In this document: positions 34,101-44,564 of the stretch, one piece after another
How the letters are laid out: each line of letters opens with the position of its first letter
Position numbering within the stretch: position 1 is the first letter of the stretch
Assembly (NCBI GenBank): GCA_015680685.1
Contig: MNCI01008335.1
Coordinates: 399,842-463,841, forward strand
DNA from: Gnetum montanum
Taxonomy: Eukaryota > Streptophyta > Gnetopsida > Gnetales > Gnetaceae
DNA: 64,000 nucleotides
Direction of reading: 5' to 3'
Position numbers and translations under genes: made by a program
The notes under the pieces: generated by a model
What the model was told of the DNA's origin: nothing
Database searches by the model: none
What the model saw: only the letters and a program-made list of their open reading frames with translations

Positions 34101-34450
34101 TTTGACACCCAAAACTGCCAAAGAATGAAGCTAAGTGATGCACAAGTCCCAGATCTAGGGTCTAGCTCCATGTTTAACCTCATTTAACCCTATTTTGGCT
34201 AATTTTTTGGTCTTCCATGATGAGACCCATTTCTTCCATGTTGGACAACATGGAAACAAGGAGGGAAAGCTCTAGAACCTACTTTTTAGCCTTTACAGAC
34301 CTCCAGAGTATCTAATTTTGATGGATCTAAACCTATGCTACCTTGGGAAGGTCTTGGAACCTCAATTTTGGACCTTTGAACATCCAAAAACCTGTTTTCC
34401 TTGGTTTTCACACTAAGGGTCCCTATTTCCACACTGAGCCCAACGTGGAA
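31190..34450. repeat. Array of about 18 diverged ~180-bp units, copy C
   Basis: The same array as 13980-17180. The palindromic motif occurs near 31210, 31380, 31570, 31760, 31945, 32130, 32320, 32520, 32700, 32905, 33085, 33270, 33455, 33640, 33825, 34018, 34210 and 34405. The clearest hairpin is at 31380-31413, with arms TTTCCATGTTGGG and CCCAACATGGAAA. The order of units matches copy B one for one, so the array was fixed before the two copies separated. Confidence 0.8.
34060..34075 (+). repeat. Run of 16 G within the array
   Basis: A 16-base G homopolymer followed by CGCGGGGG replaces a GGGGAAAAG-type end of one array unit (copy B about 16810). Second long G-run of the window; its exact length is unreliable. 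Confidence 0.8.
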
Positions 34451-34809
34451 GCCTCAAAACTCTTGATTTCTAGGTTTAAATAGCCCTGATTAATGGTCAA
34501 AATCATATAATAGCTTTGTACCCTCAAAACATGGCCCACTAAGGCCTAAACCTAGCAAAACCTAACCATTTTTTATCTCTATTAGCCAAATTTTATCATA
34601 TATAGGCTATTTTGCTTGATTTTTGCCTTATACATAGTATTTTTGCTTATTTTTGGACTTGTGTTGCATTTTGATCTTGTTAACCTTTTATAGCCTTTAT
34701 ATAGCCTTATATGCTCTTTATTTGATTTATTATAGCCTTATTTACCTATATTTTGCCTTTAAATGGTATTAAATAATGGGGTTTGACCTTCCCTCACCAC
34801 TGTTTGACA
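34451..34809. other. T-rich spacer before TR2, copy C
   Basis: Collinear with 17181-17534; T-rich on +, no gene. It would be the 3' part of a sense intron if one exists. Confidence 0.4.
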
Positions 34810-34900
34810 CCATGTGACCATGCCCCGCTAAGGCCTTAAACTGACATCATAGTCCACCAAGATTCGAAACTAGCATCATGCCTCGCTAAGGCCTAAAATT
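34810..34900. repeat. Tandem repeat TR2 of copy C
   Basis: Three units with CCGCTAAGGCCTTAAACTGA, AGATTCGAAACTAGCATCAT and CTCGCTAAGGCCTAAAATTG. Confidence 0.75.
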
Positions 34901-35114
34901 GACAAAATTCTAGCCTTTTCTGATCATTTGTAGCCTTATTTCTTATATTTCCCCTTTCTTGATCTTTATTTAACCTTTGTTGGCCTCTATTGTACTTTGT
35001 GGAATTGTTCCTATGTCATTGATGATCTTGGATGGCCTTATTTGCATTAGATTTGCATGTTTTTTTATAATTTTATGGAATTTTATCATTATTTATTTAC
35101 TTTTTCCATGTGCC

Positions 35115-37975
35115 AGTTAATATGCTTTTGGTTGATATGCAAGATCAAAGTATGAGTACCTAGGAGCGAATCAATTTGCCTTTGTATCTACATGGATCTC
35201 ATAATGCTGTTGAACAGTGTATTGACCCTGATTGCCTAGATCTTAAGCCTGAGAGTTTGGTAGATTACATATCCCTAATCGAGAAACCTCTAGAATGGCC
35301 TAGAATCCTAGTTAAAACCATTAACTTAGAAGCAAGTAACATAACCAAAGATTCTCTAGTTGAGGTTCCTATTGCAACACATAATGGTGAGGAGAAAACC
35401 CTTAAACTAAGTTCCTCACTAGAACCTCACTATGCTCAAGACATTACCAAGGTCCTACAAAATAGCATTAAGGTCTTTTCTTGGTCATATGAGGATAAGC
35501 CAAGCCTAGACCCACATTTAGTCTAACACAACATCATATTAGACCCTAGCATTAGACTAGATAAGCAAAAAGTGCACAAAATTAGACTTGATCTAACCTT
35601 GGTACTTTGTGATGAGATCTTAAAGCTCTATCAAGCTAGTTTCATTAGGGATGTAGATCACCCAGAATGGGTGTCGAAAATAGTGGTATTTCCTAAGAAA
35701 AATGAGGGTGTCCATATTTGCATTAATTTTTGAGACCTAAATAAAGTGACTATCAAGGATGACTTTCCTTTGCCTAGTATTGATTAACTTATTGATACTA
35801 TGGTCAAATATGCGTTGTTGTCCTTTATGGATGGATTCTTAGGATAAAACCAAATTAGGATCAATCAAAAGCACCAACTTAGCATGACCTTTATGACTTC
35901 ATGGGGGACCTTTTGCTTTACTATGATGTCATTGAGTCTTGAGAATGCTAGAGTGATCTATCAATGAGCCATGACCTATATCTTTAGTGATTACATGTTA
36001 GGTTTGCTTAATGATTATATAGATGACATAGTATTTATGTCTAAAGTGGCCAATGATCATGCTAATGACCTAGACCTTATGCTTAAATGATGCATCAAAT
36101 ATGAGCTTAGGCTTAATCCTAAGAAGTGTCTTTGGTGTCAAGACTTGTAAGATGCTTGGCTTTGTACTATGTGAAGCAAGGATTTGTGTCGATCTTGACA
36201 AGGTTAAGGCCATATCCAAATTAGCAACACTTACCAATCTCAAGGAGCTTCAAGGATTACAAGGAAAATTACAATTTATTAATATATTTATTACTAGGCT
36301 TATGAATAAGTTATAGCCCATGTAGCACTTGCTTAAGAAAGGAGTATACTACCTTAGCCATGAGATTAGTGCTAGTATACTACCTTAGCCATGCACTAGT
36401 TGTCCATGAGACTTGATACAATGAAGTGGAGATGTATTGTCTAGCACTAGTCTTCTCCTTGAAGAAGTGGAGATACTACCTCTTCAAAAGAGAAGTCAAC
36501 ATCATTTGCAAGGACAACATACTAAGAGCCATAATGGCCAACATTGACAAAAGTAGTTGTATAGCCTAATGGAAAGCCATAACCATGGAGTTTGACCTTC
36601 ATTATGTCTCTCAATCCTCAACAAAAGGTTAAGTTATAGCCATACAACTTATAGTTTTACCTATTAATGACCAAGCAACCATAGATCTTGAATTCCCTAA
36701 TGAACACATTAACGTAATTAGCTAAATGCCAAAGGGTTATGAGGCAATCATGCACTTTGATGAAACTTCAACTACCCATGGGGCTAGTACTGCTATCATC
36801 ATAACATTCCCATCTTGTGAAATTTGATTCTTCACCTATTATTTTGAGTTCCCATGTACCAACAACATAGCGGTGTATAAGGGTTTGATCAAAGGGATGA
36901 TGGTGGCTCGTGACCTAGGAATTAAACACTTAATGATCAAAGGTGATTCATAACTTGTGGTTAATCAAGTAACCAAGGTCTATACATGTATGGTTGAGCA
37001 CTTACAACCTTACTATGACCTAGGAAATCAATCATTACAACAATTCATAGGCATTGATATCCAACACATACCACTAAAATAACATGGTCATTTTAATGAT
37101 GGGGGTTGGATATCATTGGATCCATAATTCCTAAGTCTTTTTCAAGTCGTAGCTTCATCATCATCGTAACCAAATACTTTACAAAGTGGGTTGAGGTCAT
37201 TCTCCTAAGGAAGACTACATCTGAATGAGTTTGCAAATTCATCTTAGATAACATTGTAGCCCATTTTGGCATACCCATAACCATAGTCACAGACAATGGA
37301 CCACAATTTAGTAGCTAGGAAACAAAAGATTTATGCCATAACCTAGGCATTAAGCATTCTTTCTCATTTCCATATTACCCTCAAGTCAATGGATAAGTGT
37401 AAGTAAGCAACAATGCCATCATCAACTTGCTCAAAAAGATGCTCAATAACAGCAAGAACAAATGGCACAAACAACTTATCCATGCACTATGGGCATAGAA
37501 AATAACATATCATACGATAATCAGTGTGACCCCTTATAGTCTAGTTTATGGTTCTAAAGTTGTTTTACCTCTTGAATTGCAGGTGCCATCTTTCCAAGTA
37601 GCCTTGACTAACTTCATCAATGATAAGAAGAACAAAGAGTTGTAGACAATGACCCTAGACTTGGTGGAGGAGCAATGTATGTAAGCACTTGCTCACATTG
37701 AACACTATCAAGAGATGCAAAAGTGGTAGCATCACCATAACTTGATTGTTCATAAGATCAATAAGGGTGACTTGGTCCTCAAGGTCATTCATGAGCATGC
37801 AGAAAAATTCTCAACCAACTGGGAAGGACCTTTCCTTGTCACCAAAGCCTATAGGAATAGAGCATTCAGGATAGTTGGCATGGATTGAAATGAGCTGACC
37901 AATCTAGTCCATCATTCCTATCTAAATACATTCAGTCATTCCTATCTAAAGCCATACTACATGTAACTAAAAATC
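35115..37975 (+). pseudogene. pol: Tat-type pol relic, copy C, with internal deletions
   Basis: Linker open from 35176 (LYLHGSHNAVEQC) to about 35524; RT about 35550-36315 with LLSFMDGF and YIDDIV near 36015; a shortened RNase H (about 36340-36640); second RNase H (about 36745-37065) with MHFDETS, NNIAVYKGL (the usual Glu is Val) and GDS. Copy B 19985-20517 has no counterpart here: the junction near 37070-37078 joins the aRNase H end directly to the integrase core, removing the zinc-binding part. The integrase core then continues with IIGSI, VTDNGPQF and a C-terminal NWEGPF near 37820. Another loss and a short repeat of AGTATACTACCTTAGCCATG occur at 36344-36397. Non-functional. Confidence 0.85.
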
Positions 37976-37994
37976 ATCAAGAAGTGAGCTTGCA

Positions 37995-38085
37995 TTCAAT
38001 GGCCTACTAGGGCCTTAAACTAGTACCATAGCTTGCTAGGACCTTAAACTAGTACCATGGCCTAACAAGGCCTTAAACTAGAAAC
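37995..38085. repeat. Tandem repeat TR3 of copy C
   Basis: Three units: GGCCTACTAGGGCCTTAAAC, GCTTGCTAGGACCTTAAACT, GGCCTAACAAGGCCTTAAAC, just after the integrase end. Confidence 0.75.
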
Positions 38086-38202
38086 ATTGGTAATATAGAT
38101 AGCCTAATTTTCATGTGGCTTGTGTGCATTGTAGAATTATAATATGCAATGGTGTTTTTTATTCTTTTTCAGTTCCTCTCAGGTCAATCCTCCAGACAAC
38201 AA

Positions 38203-38215
38203 CAAAGAGGGACCA
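38203..38215 (+). promoter_or_regulatory. Polypurine tract of copy C
   Basis: CAAAGAGGGACCA directly before TTGAAAAACC; cognate of 21578-21588. Confidence 0.65.
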
Positions 38216-38302
38216 TTGAAAAACCACAAAAAAGTTTGCATGTTATAGCCAATTTTAATCATGTACCTTTCACCCCATGAAACCCGAGGTAAAACTTCAT
38301 TG
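38216..38302 (+). mobile_element. 3' LTR start of Tat copy C, truncated
   Basis: Collinear with 21590-21676 up to GGTAAAACTTCATTG, after which unrelated copia sequence begins. The rest of the LTR is not found in the window. Confidence 0.75.
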
Positions 38303-38620
38303 TAATGTGAAGATTCTAATTCATAGTGGACAATTTTACATCCTAATATTGTATTAAATTTAGATTTATTCAATGCACAATATAAATTTTTTTTCTTTTA
38401 AATCAAACATGAACTTATCCTTTTCCTCTTATGATCATTTGTTGTGAGGTTTGATGATGCCGATGGAGAGATTGACAGGTGGAGCATAGCCTTCAAGGAT
38501 TGACTCCCACACTTCAAATTCCATGGATTTAAAGAATTCTTGCATTTTGGCTTTCCAATAGGCAAAGTTGAATTCATCAAAAATGGATGGCTTTGTGTAG
38601 GATGCCCTGTCCAGTATTCA
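38303..38620 (-). pseudogene. gag: Ty1/copia gag N-terminal relic
   Basis: On the minus strand, downstream of a copia-type primer-binding site, the frame around 38590-38440 reads FDEFNFAYWKAKMQEF, then a MEFEVWESI segment. This is the typical start of copia Gag (F-x-G/E-x-N-F-x-x-W-K). Stops and a shift follow, and similarity fades by about 38310, where copia meets the Tat LTR. Only the first ~80 codons remain; protease, INT and RT of this copy are absent. Confidence 0.65.
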
Positions 38621-38654
38621 CACTGAAAGTTAATGATGATAAAGAAGAGTACCA

Positions 38655-38667
38655 GGCTTTGATACCA
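38655..38667 (-). promoter_or_regulatory. Copia primer-binding site (initiator Met tRNA type)
   Basis: The minus strand reads TGGTATCAAAGCC, one change from the common plant copia PBS TGGTATCAGAGC. Confidence 0.75.
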
Positions 38668-38676
38668 CTTGTGGAT

Positions 38677-39810
38677 TGTTGAATTTAGAAGGGGCGATGA
38701 ATAAGTTTCCCAAATTAAATCTTAAAGGAACAAAGCACACACACCAATTTTAACATGATTTTCCAATTTGGGTAGTCCACACTCAGAGGGTAGATCACAA
38801 GCATACCTTTGAACTTTATTGCTCTCAAAATGTGATTGAAGGGTCCACATCTTATACAATCTTCAAGCCCCACTCTAAAGTGCTATGTCACAACACCAGC
38901 CACTCAACCTTGCAAGGTCCCATTAGGCTTGGAATGTGGTTTGCAGACTTTCACAACCTTGACAATCTTGAGCTCTACACTAGAGTGTTGTACCGTAGTA
39001 GCAACAACTCAATCCTGCAGGATCCCAAAAAGCTCAAGCAAGACATCTTCCTACAAGAAGGACATCAACCCCTTAGGACAACAAGAGAAAAACAATTACA
39101 AAAGATGAATGCAACTTAGTTTGCTAATCCTTGCAGTTTGAAGTACCTTTATAATGTCAAATGATAATATAATGAGGAGCAACAGAGAATACAATGATTA
39201 CAAAATGATTATTCAATGAATACACATAATCTTGCACTTTCCCCAATGAATATAAAGTCTTCTTATAGCTACTATGTTTCTAAATCCATCTTGGAACTTG
39301 TGCAATGGCTAGCCAATGATCACTAATGATCATGGAAGGTGTCTTCTTCATGCATGAGAAGTCCTTTTGAAATTGCCTTCTATTCCAAGAAGACATCTTT
39401 GTCTGGGAAAGATGGCTTTTTGAAATCTCCATTTTGAAAGATGCCTTTGTCTAGAGAAAGATGTCTTTCTAAAACTTACCTACATTATATAAAGATGTCT
39501 TTGCTTGGTAGAAGACATCTTTGCTTGATGAAAGACATCTGCTATTTCTTGAAGATGTCTTTGCTTGAGTTAATTCCAATTCTACCAAGATGTCTATTGT
39601 TTCTCAAATACATATTTCTTCATCTTCCTTTATCCTTTGAATTTATTACTCCTTGTCCATAACCTTGCACAATCTAAGTCTCAATCCAAGTTCTTATCCT
39701 GTAAGCACAACTATCAGACATACATACAAACAACCTTGTCTTCCATTTTTCTTAATGTTTTGACATACCAAAATCAAAAGGTTCATGATTACAACATTCT
39801 ACTTATCTTA
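38677..39810 (-). mobile_element. Copia 5' LTR, minus orientation
   Basis: The LTR lies upstream (minus sense) of the PBS; its inner edge at 38677 reads TGTTGAATTT on the + strand. The outer edge near 39810 is estimated. A TTTATATAA-like box is present on the minus strand near 39490. The open stretches at 38832-39119 and 39441-39662 are in low-complexity LTR sequence and not credible genes. Confidence 0.5.
39365..39605. repeat. Imperfect repeats of AAGATGTCTTTGCTTG in copia LTR
   Basis: At least eight copies of (A)AAGATGTCTTTG or AAGACATCTTTG, some inverted, spaced 20-35 bp. Confidence 0.7.
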
Positions 39811-39829
39811 ACTTATTTTTAATTAGTTT

Positions 39830-40420
39830 ATTTTAATTAGTTCATTTTACTTAGTCTAATTTTTACCTTTTAACATATTTAGTTTGATTAAGTCATATAC
39901 AATTTCTAAGTGCTTTACTTTACCATCATTCCTTAGTATGGTAGTATAAGTATGACTAGCTTTGAACATATACGTGTAATCATATAGTAATCGTAGTAAT
40001 GTTATTTCTTGATTAGCCTAGTAGCATAACACTTGGTAATCCTAGTGATGGTTACATAAGCCCAAGACATGAATGGTGAACTAGGAAAAGATACTTATTT
40101 GCATATAAGCTAGAATAGTTTCTCTACTTTAATTACATTTAGATTTAGATTCTATTACTATACTTCAATCATGTTCACACTTAGTCTTAGTTTAAGCCAA
40201 CAAAATCAATATATCCTATGTATCATCAAGAGTTAAACTATACAACTTGCACTTTAGTAACTCAAAGTAAGAAGGTAGTGATCATGAATTAAACTTCAAC
40301 TACTAGTGAATCTACATTGGCCATCCATGGATTATAATTAGGTCACATGTATACACCCATGACTTGTATGGTCAAGTGTTGGAATACCCAACCACTCATT
40401 ATATAACAACATAAATACAT
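39830..40420 (+). mobile_element. Athila-like LTR fragment (R-U5 part)
   Basis: Shares ACTTGGTAATCCTAGTGATG, a GGATTATAATTAGGTCACATGT stretch and the end GTATGGTCAAGTGTTGGAAT...CCACTCAT with the minus LTR at 60620-61503 and, more distantly, with the Athila LTRs at 41471 and 50294. The U3 part and a PBS are not seen. Confidence 0.55.
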
Positions 40421-40439
40421 CCCTCTGTAAGTTTTTTGT

Positions 40440-41290
40440 TTCAATAACATGAAGACTAGCATCCTGCATTAGATCTTTTAAACCTTATTTTATGTATAAA
40501 TTCAACAAAATTTATGTATCATTCTTAGGAACCTTTCTTCAACTCATAAAATAACTTTTTTATTTGCAAATATTTCTTCTTATAAATCTCTATTAAGAAA
40601 GATAGATTTTAGATCTAGTTAATAGAATTTCCAACCATAAGAAGATCCCAAGGATAAAATACATTGTATGCATCTTTGCTTTATAGTGGATGTAAAGGTT
40701 TCTTGATAATCAATATCTTTCCTTTGTTTAAAAGCTATAACTTGTATCTATTCACTATTTTATCAACTTTTTTCCTTATGTGAAAAACCTATTTGCATGT
40801 TAATGTTTTTATATGCAGTAAAATTTTAACTAGTTCTTGTATACAATTTTTCATTAACATAATGTATTTTGCCTTCATTGCTTCATACAAATCTTTATTT
40901 TCCATAGCTTGTTGTATACATACACACTTTCCTACTTCAACTATCATTTCTAATTCAATCACATCAAAATGATCTTTAATTACAAACATTTTTTAACTTC
41001 TTACTCTTTTCATTAACATTTCATTAATATGTTACAAATTTGTTAGTCTTAAGTCTTTCAAATAACTCTTCAATGACTATGCTTGCCAATGTGTTGAGGA
41101 TTGATGAAATGCTAATACGGCAAATATTTCGACACATCTTAGGATGTGTTTATGCTATATGTTAATGCTGATGTAATCATTTCCTAGATAAATGTGCACA
41201 CCTATCACATTTATGGCACCATTTGACTATTATAGTAGTAAAACTCTTGTAAATTCTTTTTGTAGAAGTTAGTAAACTTTTTTTTCTATG
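40440..41290 (-). pseudogene. Copia reverse transcriptase relic
   Basis: On the minus strand the frame 40989-40789 reads DLYEAMKAKYIMLMKNCIQ then ELV, matching the W-x-x-A-M-x-x-E-x-x-x-L-x-x-N-x-T-W-E-L-V start of copia RT. It is followed by CKxVFHIRKKVDKIVNRYK (K-W-V-F-K-x-K-x-x-x-x-G-x-x-x-R-Y-K). Further down, LFYELKK and RFKRSNAGC fit the L-Y-G-L-K-Q and F-x-x-S-x-x-D parts, with a gap between. Highly degenerate. It lies on the wrong side of the LTR at 38677 to be the same simple element. Confidence 0.55.
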
Positions 41291-41470
41291 TGCCCGTGGT
41301 GTGGATTGAATTGATTGTACAACATTTTATTCAAGTGCAACATGTATCTAGAAATTGTTGCATGAACAATAATAAAATCAAAATTTCTTGTATCCATTGT
41401 AGCACTTGGATTAGTTTAACTTTACTTTCTAGTAATTTATTTTGACTACAATTTAATTCTTGTTATTAAG
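41291..41470. other. Unassigned AT-rich flank of the Athila insertion
   Basis: No coding or repeat similarity recognised. It ends directly at the 5' LTR of the Athila element; no clean target-site duplication with 51105-51112 can be seen. Confidence 0.35.
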
Positions 41471-41481
41471 TGATGAGTCGC

Positions 41482-41524
41482 GATATCGGGTACACGATAT
41501 CGCATCCGCCATGCGATATCGCGT
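41482..41524. repeat. GATATCG palindrome cluster in Athila U3
   Basis: Three CGATATCG-type sites and the hairpin arms GATATCGCAT and ATGCGATATC around CCGCC lie within 60 bp upstream of the TATA box. The 3' LTR (50310-50360) has the same cluster with one extra site. Confidence 0.85.
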
Positions 41525-41538
41525 CCTGCCTTATCTTC

Positions 41539-41546
41539 TATAAATA
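41539..41546 (+). promoter_or_regulatory. TATA box of Athila 5' LTR
   Basis: TATAAATA. In the 3' LTR it has changed to TACAAATA. Confidence 0.7.
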
Positions 41547-42271
41547 AGAGGCAGTGCCCTTTGTTCTCAAATAGTTAGACTTAGACCCTTAGCTAAACTC
41601 TTGCAGTTTTGCCATTCCAGAGTTAGAATAATTTCTGTGTGCCTGCAGTAGGAGTCATAGAGTGAACGGATCTTTATTCGAGCAAATTGTACTTGAGCAC
41701 ACATTTGTGTACGGCAATAATGATAAAATTTATGATAAACCTTGCAGCATACGAATTAAGTTAATTAGTAATTAATTATTGTTGAATGTTTACTGCTTTC
41801 CTAGTTAATGAATTTCTCTCTCAACCTTTGACTCTCTTAGTTAAGTGCACTCAGTTCAACCGCTTCGAGCATGCATGTAGTGCATGGTAACCCAGTAAGA
41901 ATTAGCGTTTGGTAATCCTAGCAACGTTGCACTAGTTTAGGATGTGTACAACAAGTGGGAATGGATACTGGTGTTAGGACAATTAGAACTTATATAATGA
42001 ATAGTTGAAGTAAGTTAGTCACTTAGTTCTCTTTTCCTTTCCCTTATTAGCATAAGACACTAAAAAGATAAAAGTTATAAAACTAATATACCTCAAGCTT
42101 ACTTAACCATACAACCATGAAAATACAAGTAAGTTTGGGAAGACAACAATTGATTAACCTTGAGTGTTCCATTAAGGCGTGTAAGCATTTAGTCCTTGGA
42201 GTTCAACCGGATCGCACGTGAGATGCTCGTATTCGTATGGTTGAGTGTAGCGGTACCTCGCCACTCATCAT

Positions 42272-42289
42272 TGGCACCGTTGCTGGGGA
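42272..42289 (+). promoter_or_regulatory. Athila primer-binding site (Asp tRNA type)
   Basis: TGGCACCGTTGCTGGGGA differs by two transitions from the TGGCGCCGTTGCCGGGGA site of Athila elements, complementary to the 3' end of tRNA-Asp. Confidence 0.85.
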
Positions 42290-42385
42290 CTAAGTTGTTT
42301 GTGTGCTATGTAGAACATAGGAAATCATCCATATCATTGGAACATTAGATTGAACCCTTAGGGTTAATCAAAGGAAGATACGACA

Positions 42386-44540
42386 ATGGTACATCGCACA
42401 CCGAACAAGACAAAAATGTCTTCTTCTTCACATAAGAGCACTTCACCGCCTAGGACTAACACAAGAGACGGTTGGCGGCATCATACAGGTAACCAAGATC
42501 TACTAGTTCCTCAACAATTTTAGGTAGTATATACTCATCACGATGAGTATGTACCCGATTTCACCTTTATTCTCTGCCAAGATGAACAACTGTGTTGGAG
42601 AGACTTGGAAGGTAACATAGGGTTGCCTACAAATCGATTAGTCCCCAACATGCTCCTTCGTGCTCTCACATGAATAGGCATGCCAATTTTATATGTGGAA
42701 TACGTTGCATGCAATCATCACACAAGGGACTATCATCCCACAGAAGTGCAACATCAATGGGACTTGCGATAGGAGAGTTACCACACATCCTTGGGAGTAA
42801 ATGGCCCCATAATGCCCCGCACGTTTTAAGTGAAATTGGGGATGGTGAACCTGTTTTAATAGGTTCCCCACCAAATGATGTTCCCCCTCCTAACAATGAT
42901 TAGGAGGTGGTGTATCAGAACCTCCACTCCACAGTTCACAACCCTGGTTCTGATCCTTACAAACACGAAGTGTTCAACGAGGGAACACAAACACATGACA
43001 AGGGCAGACGTTTTGATCGTGATCACGATCGGGGTTGAGACCATCAAAGAAAAGGTAGAAAGCACTATCATGGAGATGGTTCTCCTTCTTCTTCACCTTC
43101 ATCATCACATACACCCTCTCCATTAGTGTCCAGACGCAGTTATAAGGAAACCAACTGTGAGGATAAAGGAAAACATAGTAAAAATCATCAACGAGATGGT
43201 CGGGAATGAGGACGAGGGCACTCTAAAGAATCAAGGCATAGAAGAAGGGAGAGTAAGGAACCGTGTAGACACCATAGGCACTATGAATAAGATGATCATG
43301 AAGAATCCATACTCACAACTAGAAGCATGCTAGATATAATGGAGGTCGTAGGAGTTCCAACAAGGCATCAAAAGGATAGTAGGACCAAGAGGTTAGACAG
43401 GAACAATATCCCATGATTTGAAGGGGGATATAATGCTAATCCTCAAAATCACTTACAAACATTCCATAATGCATGTGCCTTGCAAAACATAGAAAATGAA
43501 TGGCAAAAATTGAAGTTGTTCCCAAGGACACTAGTGAAAGAAGTTGAAAGTTGGTAGCGGTCCTTAGAATCCTTGGAATGTATGCCCAAGGGAGATTATT
43601 AGAGCTTAGGTTTCATTAGGTTCATAGATTGCAATAGCAAGTAGCCAAGGAAGAAGGGGAGCTATGTAAGAGAGAAAGTGTAGAAGAATACAACCGAGAT
43701 CCTTCCCTTCGAAAAAGGGGAGTGAGATTTTGTGAGGAGGAGGAAGAGTTATCACTCGAAGAGATGGTAAAGAGGAAAACTTTGCTGCTCCAAAAATTAA
43801 CAATAGAAGTATCAGCAAAGGTAGACCAAATGTGGGACTCCCTAGATAGTAGGTTTGAAATTGTTCTTAAAATCGTAGAGGAGTCGAGGGAGCGAGGTAG
43901 TGACTGTGACAAAAAGAAAAAGAGAGGTGTGGACAATGCACGTAACAAGGGTAAGGGAAAAATGGCCATCACAGAAGAGGTTGTGGATTTAGACATGGAT
44001 AATGACGGTGGATGAGAGATATGCCAGTATGACCATCCTAAGGGATGTTGCCCAGTGATCTCACATCTACAAGAGTCTGGGATGTATGCGCTCAACCCAT
44101 GAATTAGGCAAGTACCCCGACGATTACCTTATCCCCAAGGTAACCCAAGGAAATTCCACCAACCTTCAACATATTATCCAAGTGGAACTCCACCACAACC
44201 TGTTGAGAAACATTAATAGTGAAAATACCCATAGTCATGGGGGATGCCACCACCAAGGCAACAATACCCCTACCAGAAACCAGATCCATATGGCTACTAC
44301 GTGCAGCATCCAATGTCTCCACATGACTCTGTTGGTCATGTGACAATAAAACATCACGACCAAGCTCAAGAGTATTATAGGACTCGTTCTCCTAGGGGAG
44401 ATAACCCACAAACATACCATCCTCCAAATCCATCTACAACTTTCACACCAATAGCTCCATTACCACTTGCTCTAGCAATGCAAGGGGAACTCCCCACTCA
44501 ACCGCAGCAACGCAATGCCATGAGGGCTATGAATCCTTAA
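42386..44540 (+). pseudogene. gag: Athila-type gag relic with RS-like basic segment
   Basis: Capsid precursor of the Athila element. Start ATG at 42386, with a second in-frame ATG at 42416 in MSSSSHKS, conserved in the copy at 51776. A basic Arg/Ser/His-rich part (about 42990-43310; GRGHSKESRHRRRESKE near 43213-43263) precedes the gag core (about 43410-43610: FEGGYNANPQNHLQTFHNAC, LFPRTL, ESW). A Glu/Lys-rich helical stretch is open at 43722-44015, then a Pro/Gln/Tyr-rich part (44240-44540, open). Several stops and frame changes. No ordinary zinc knuckle is clear; a CQYDHPKGCCP segment at about 44028-44060 may be its remnant. The minus-strand stretch 43622-44095 is a shadow. Confidence 0.75.
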
Positions 44541-44564
44541 ACTACAATTGGTTCTGACAACCAT

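Larger units (their letters stand above)
41471..42267 (+). mobile_element. Athila-type 5' LTR
   Basis: Begins TGATGAGTCG, ends CCACTCA four bases before the PBS. It pairs with 50294-51104; by eye about nine of ten positions agree and most differences are transitions. It has a palindromic U3 and a TATA box at 41539. Confidence 0.85.

Noticed and set aside
31177-34183. Several minus and plus open stretches of 60-90 codons inside the ~180-bp array
   Set aside because: They appear in different frames in successive units and are not conserved between copies B and C, as expected for chance in a repeat.
43622-44095. 157-codon minus-strand open stretch, the longest of the window
   Set aside because: It is the shadow of the Glu/Lys-rich gag segment on the + strand (mirror Ser/Leu/Phe-rich translation).
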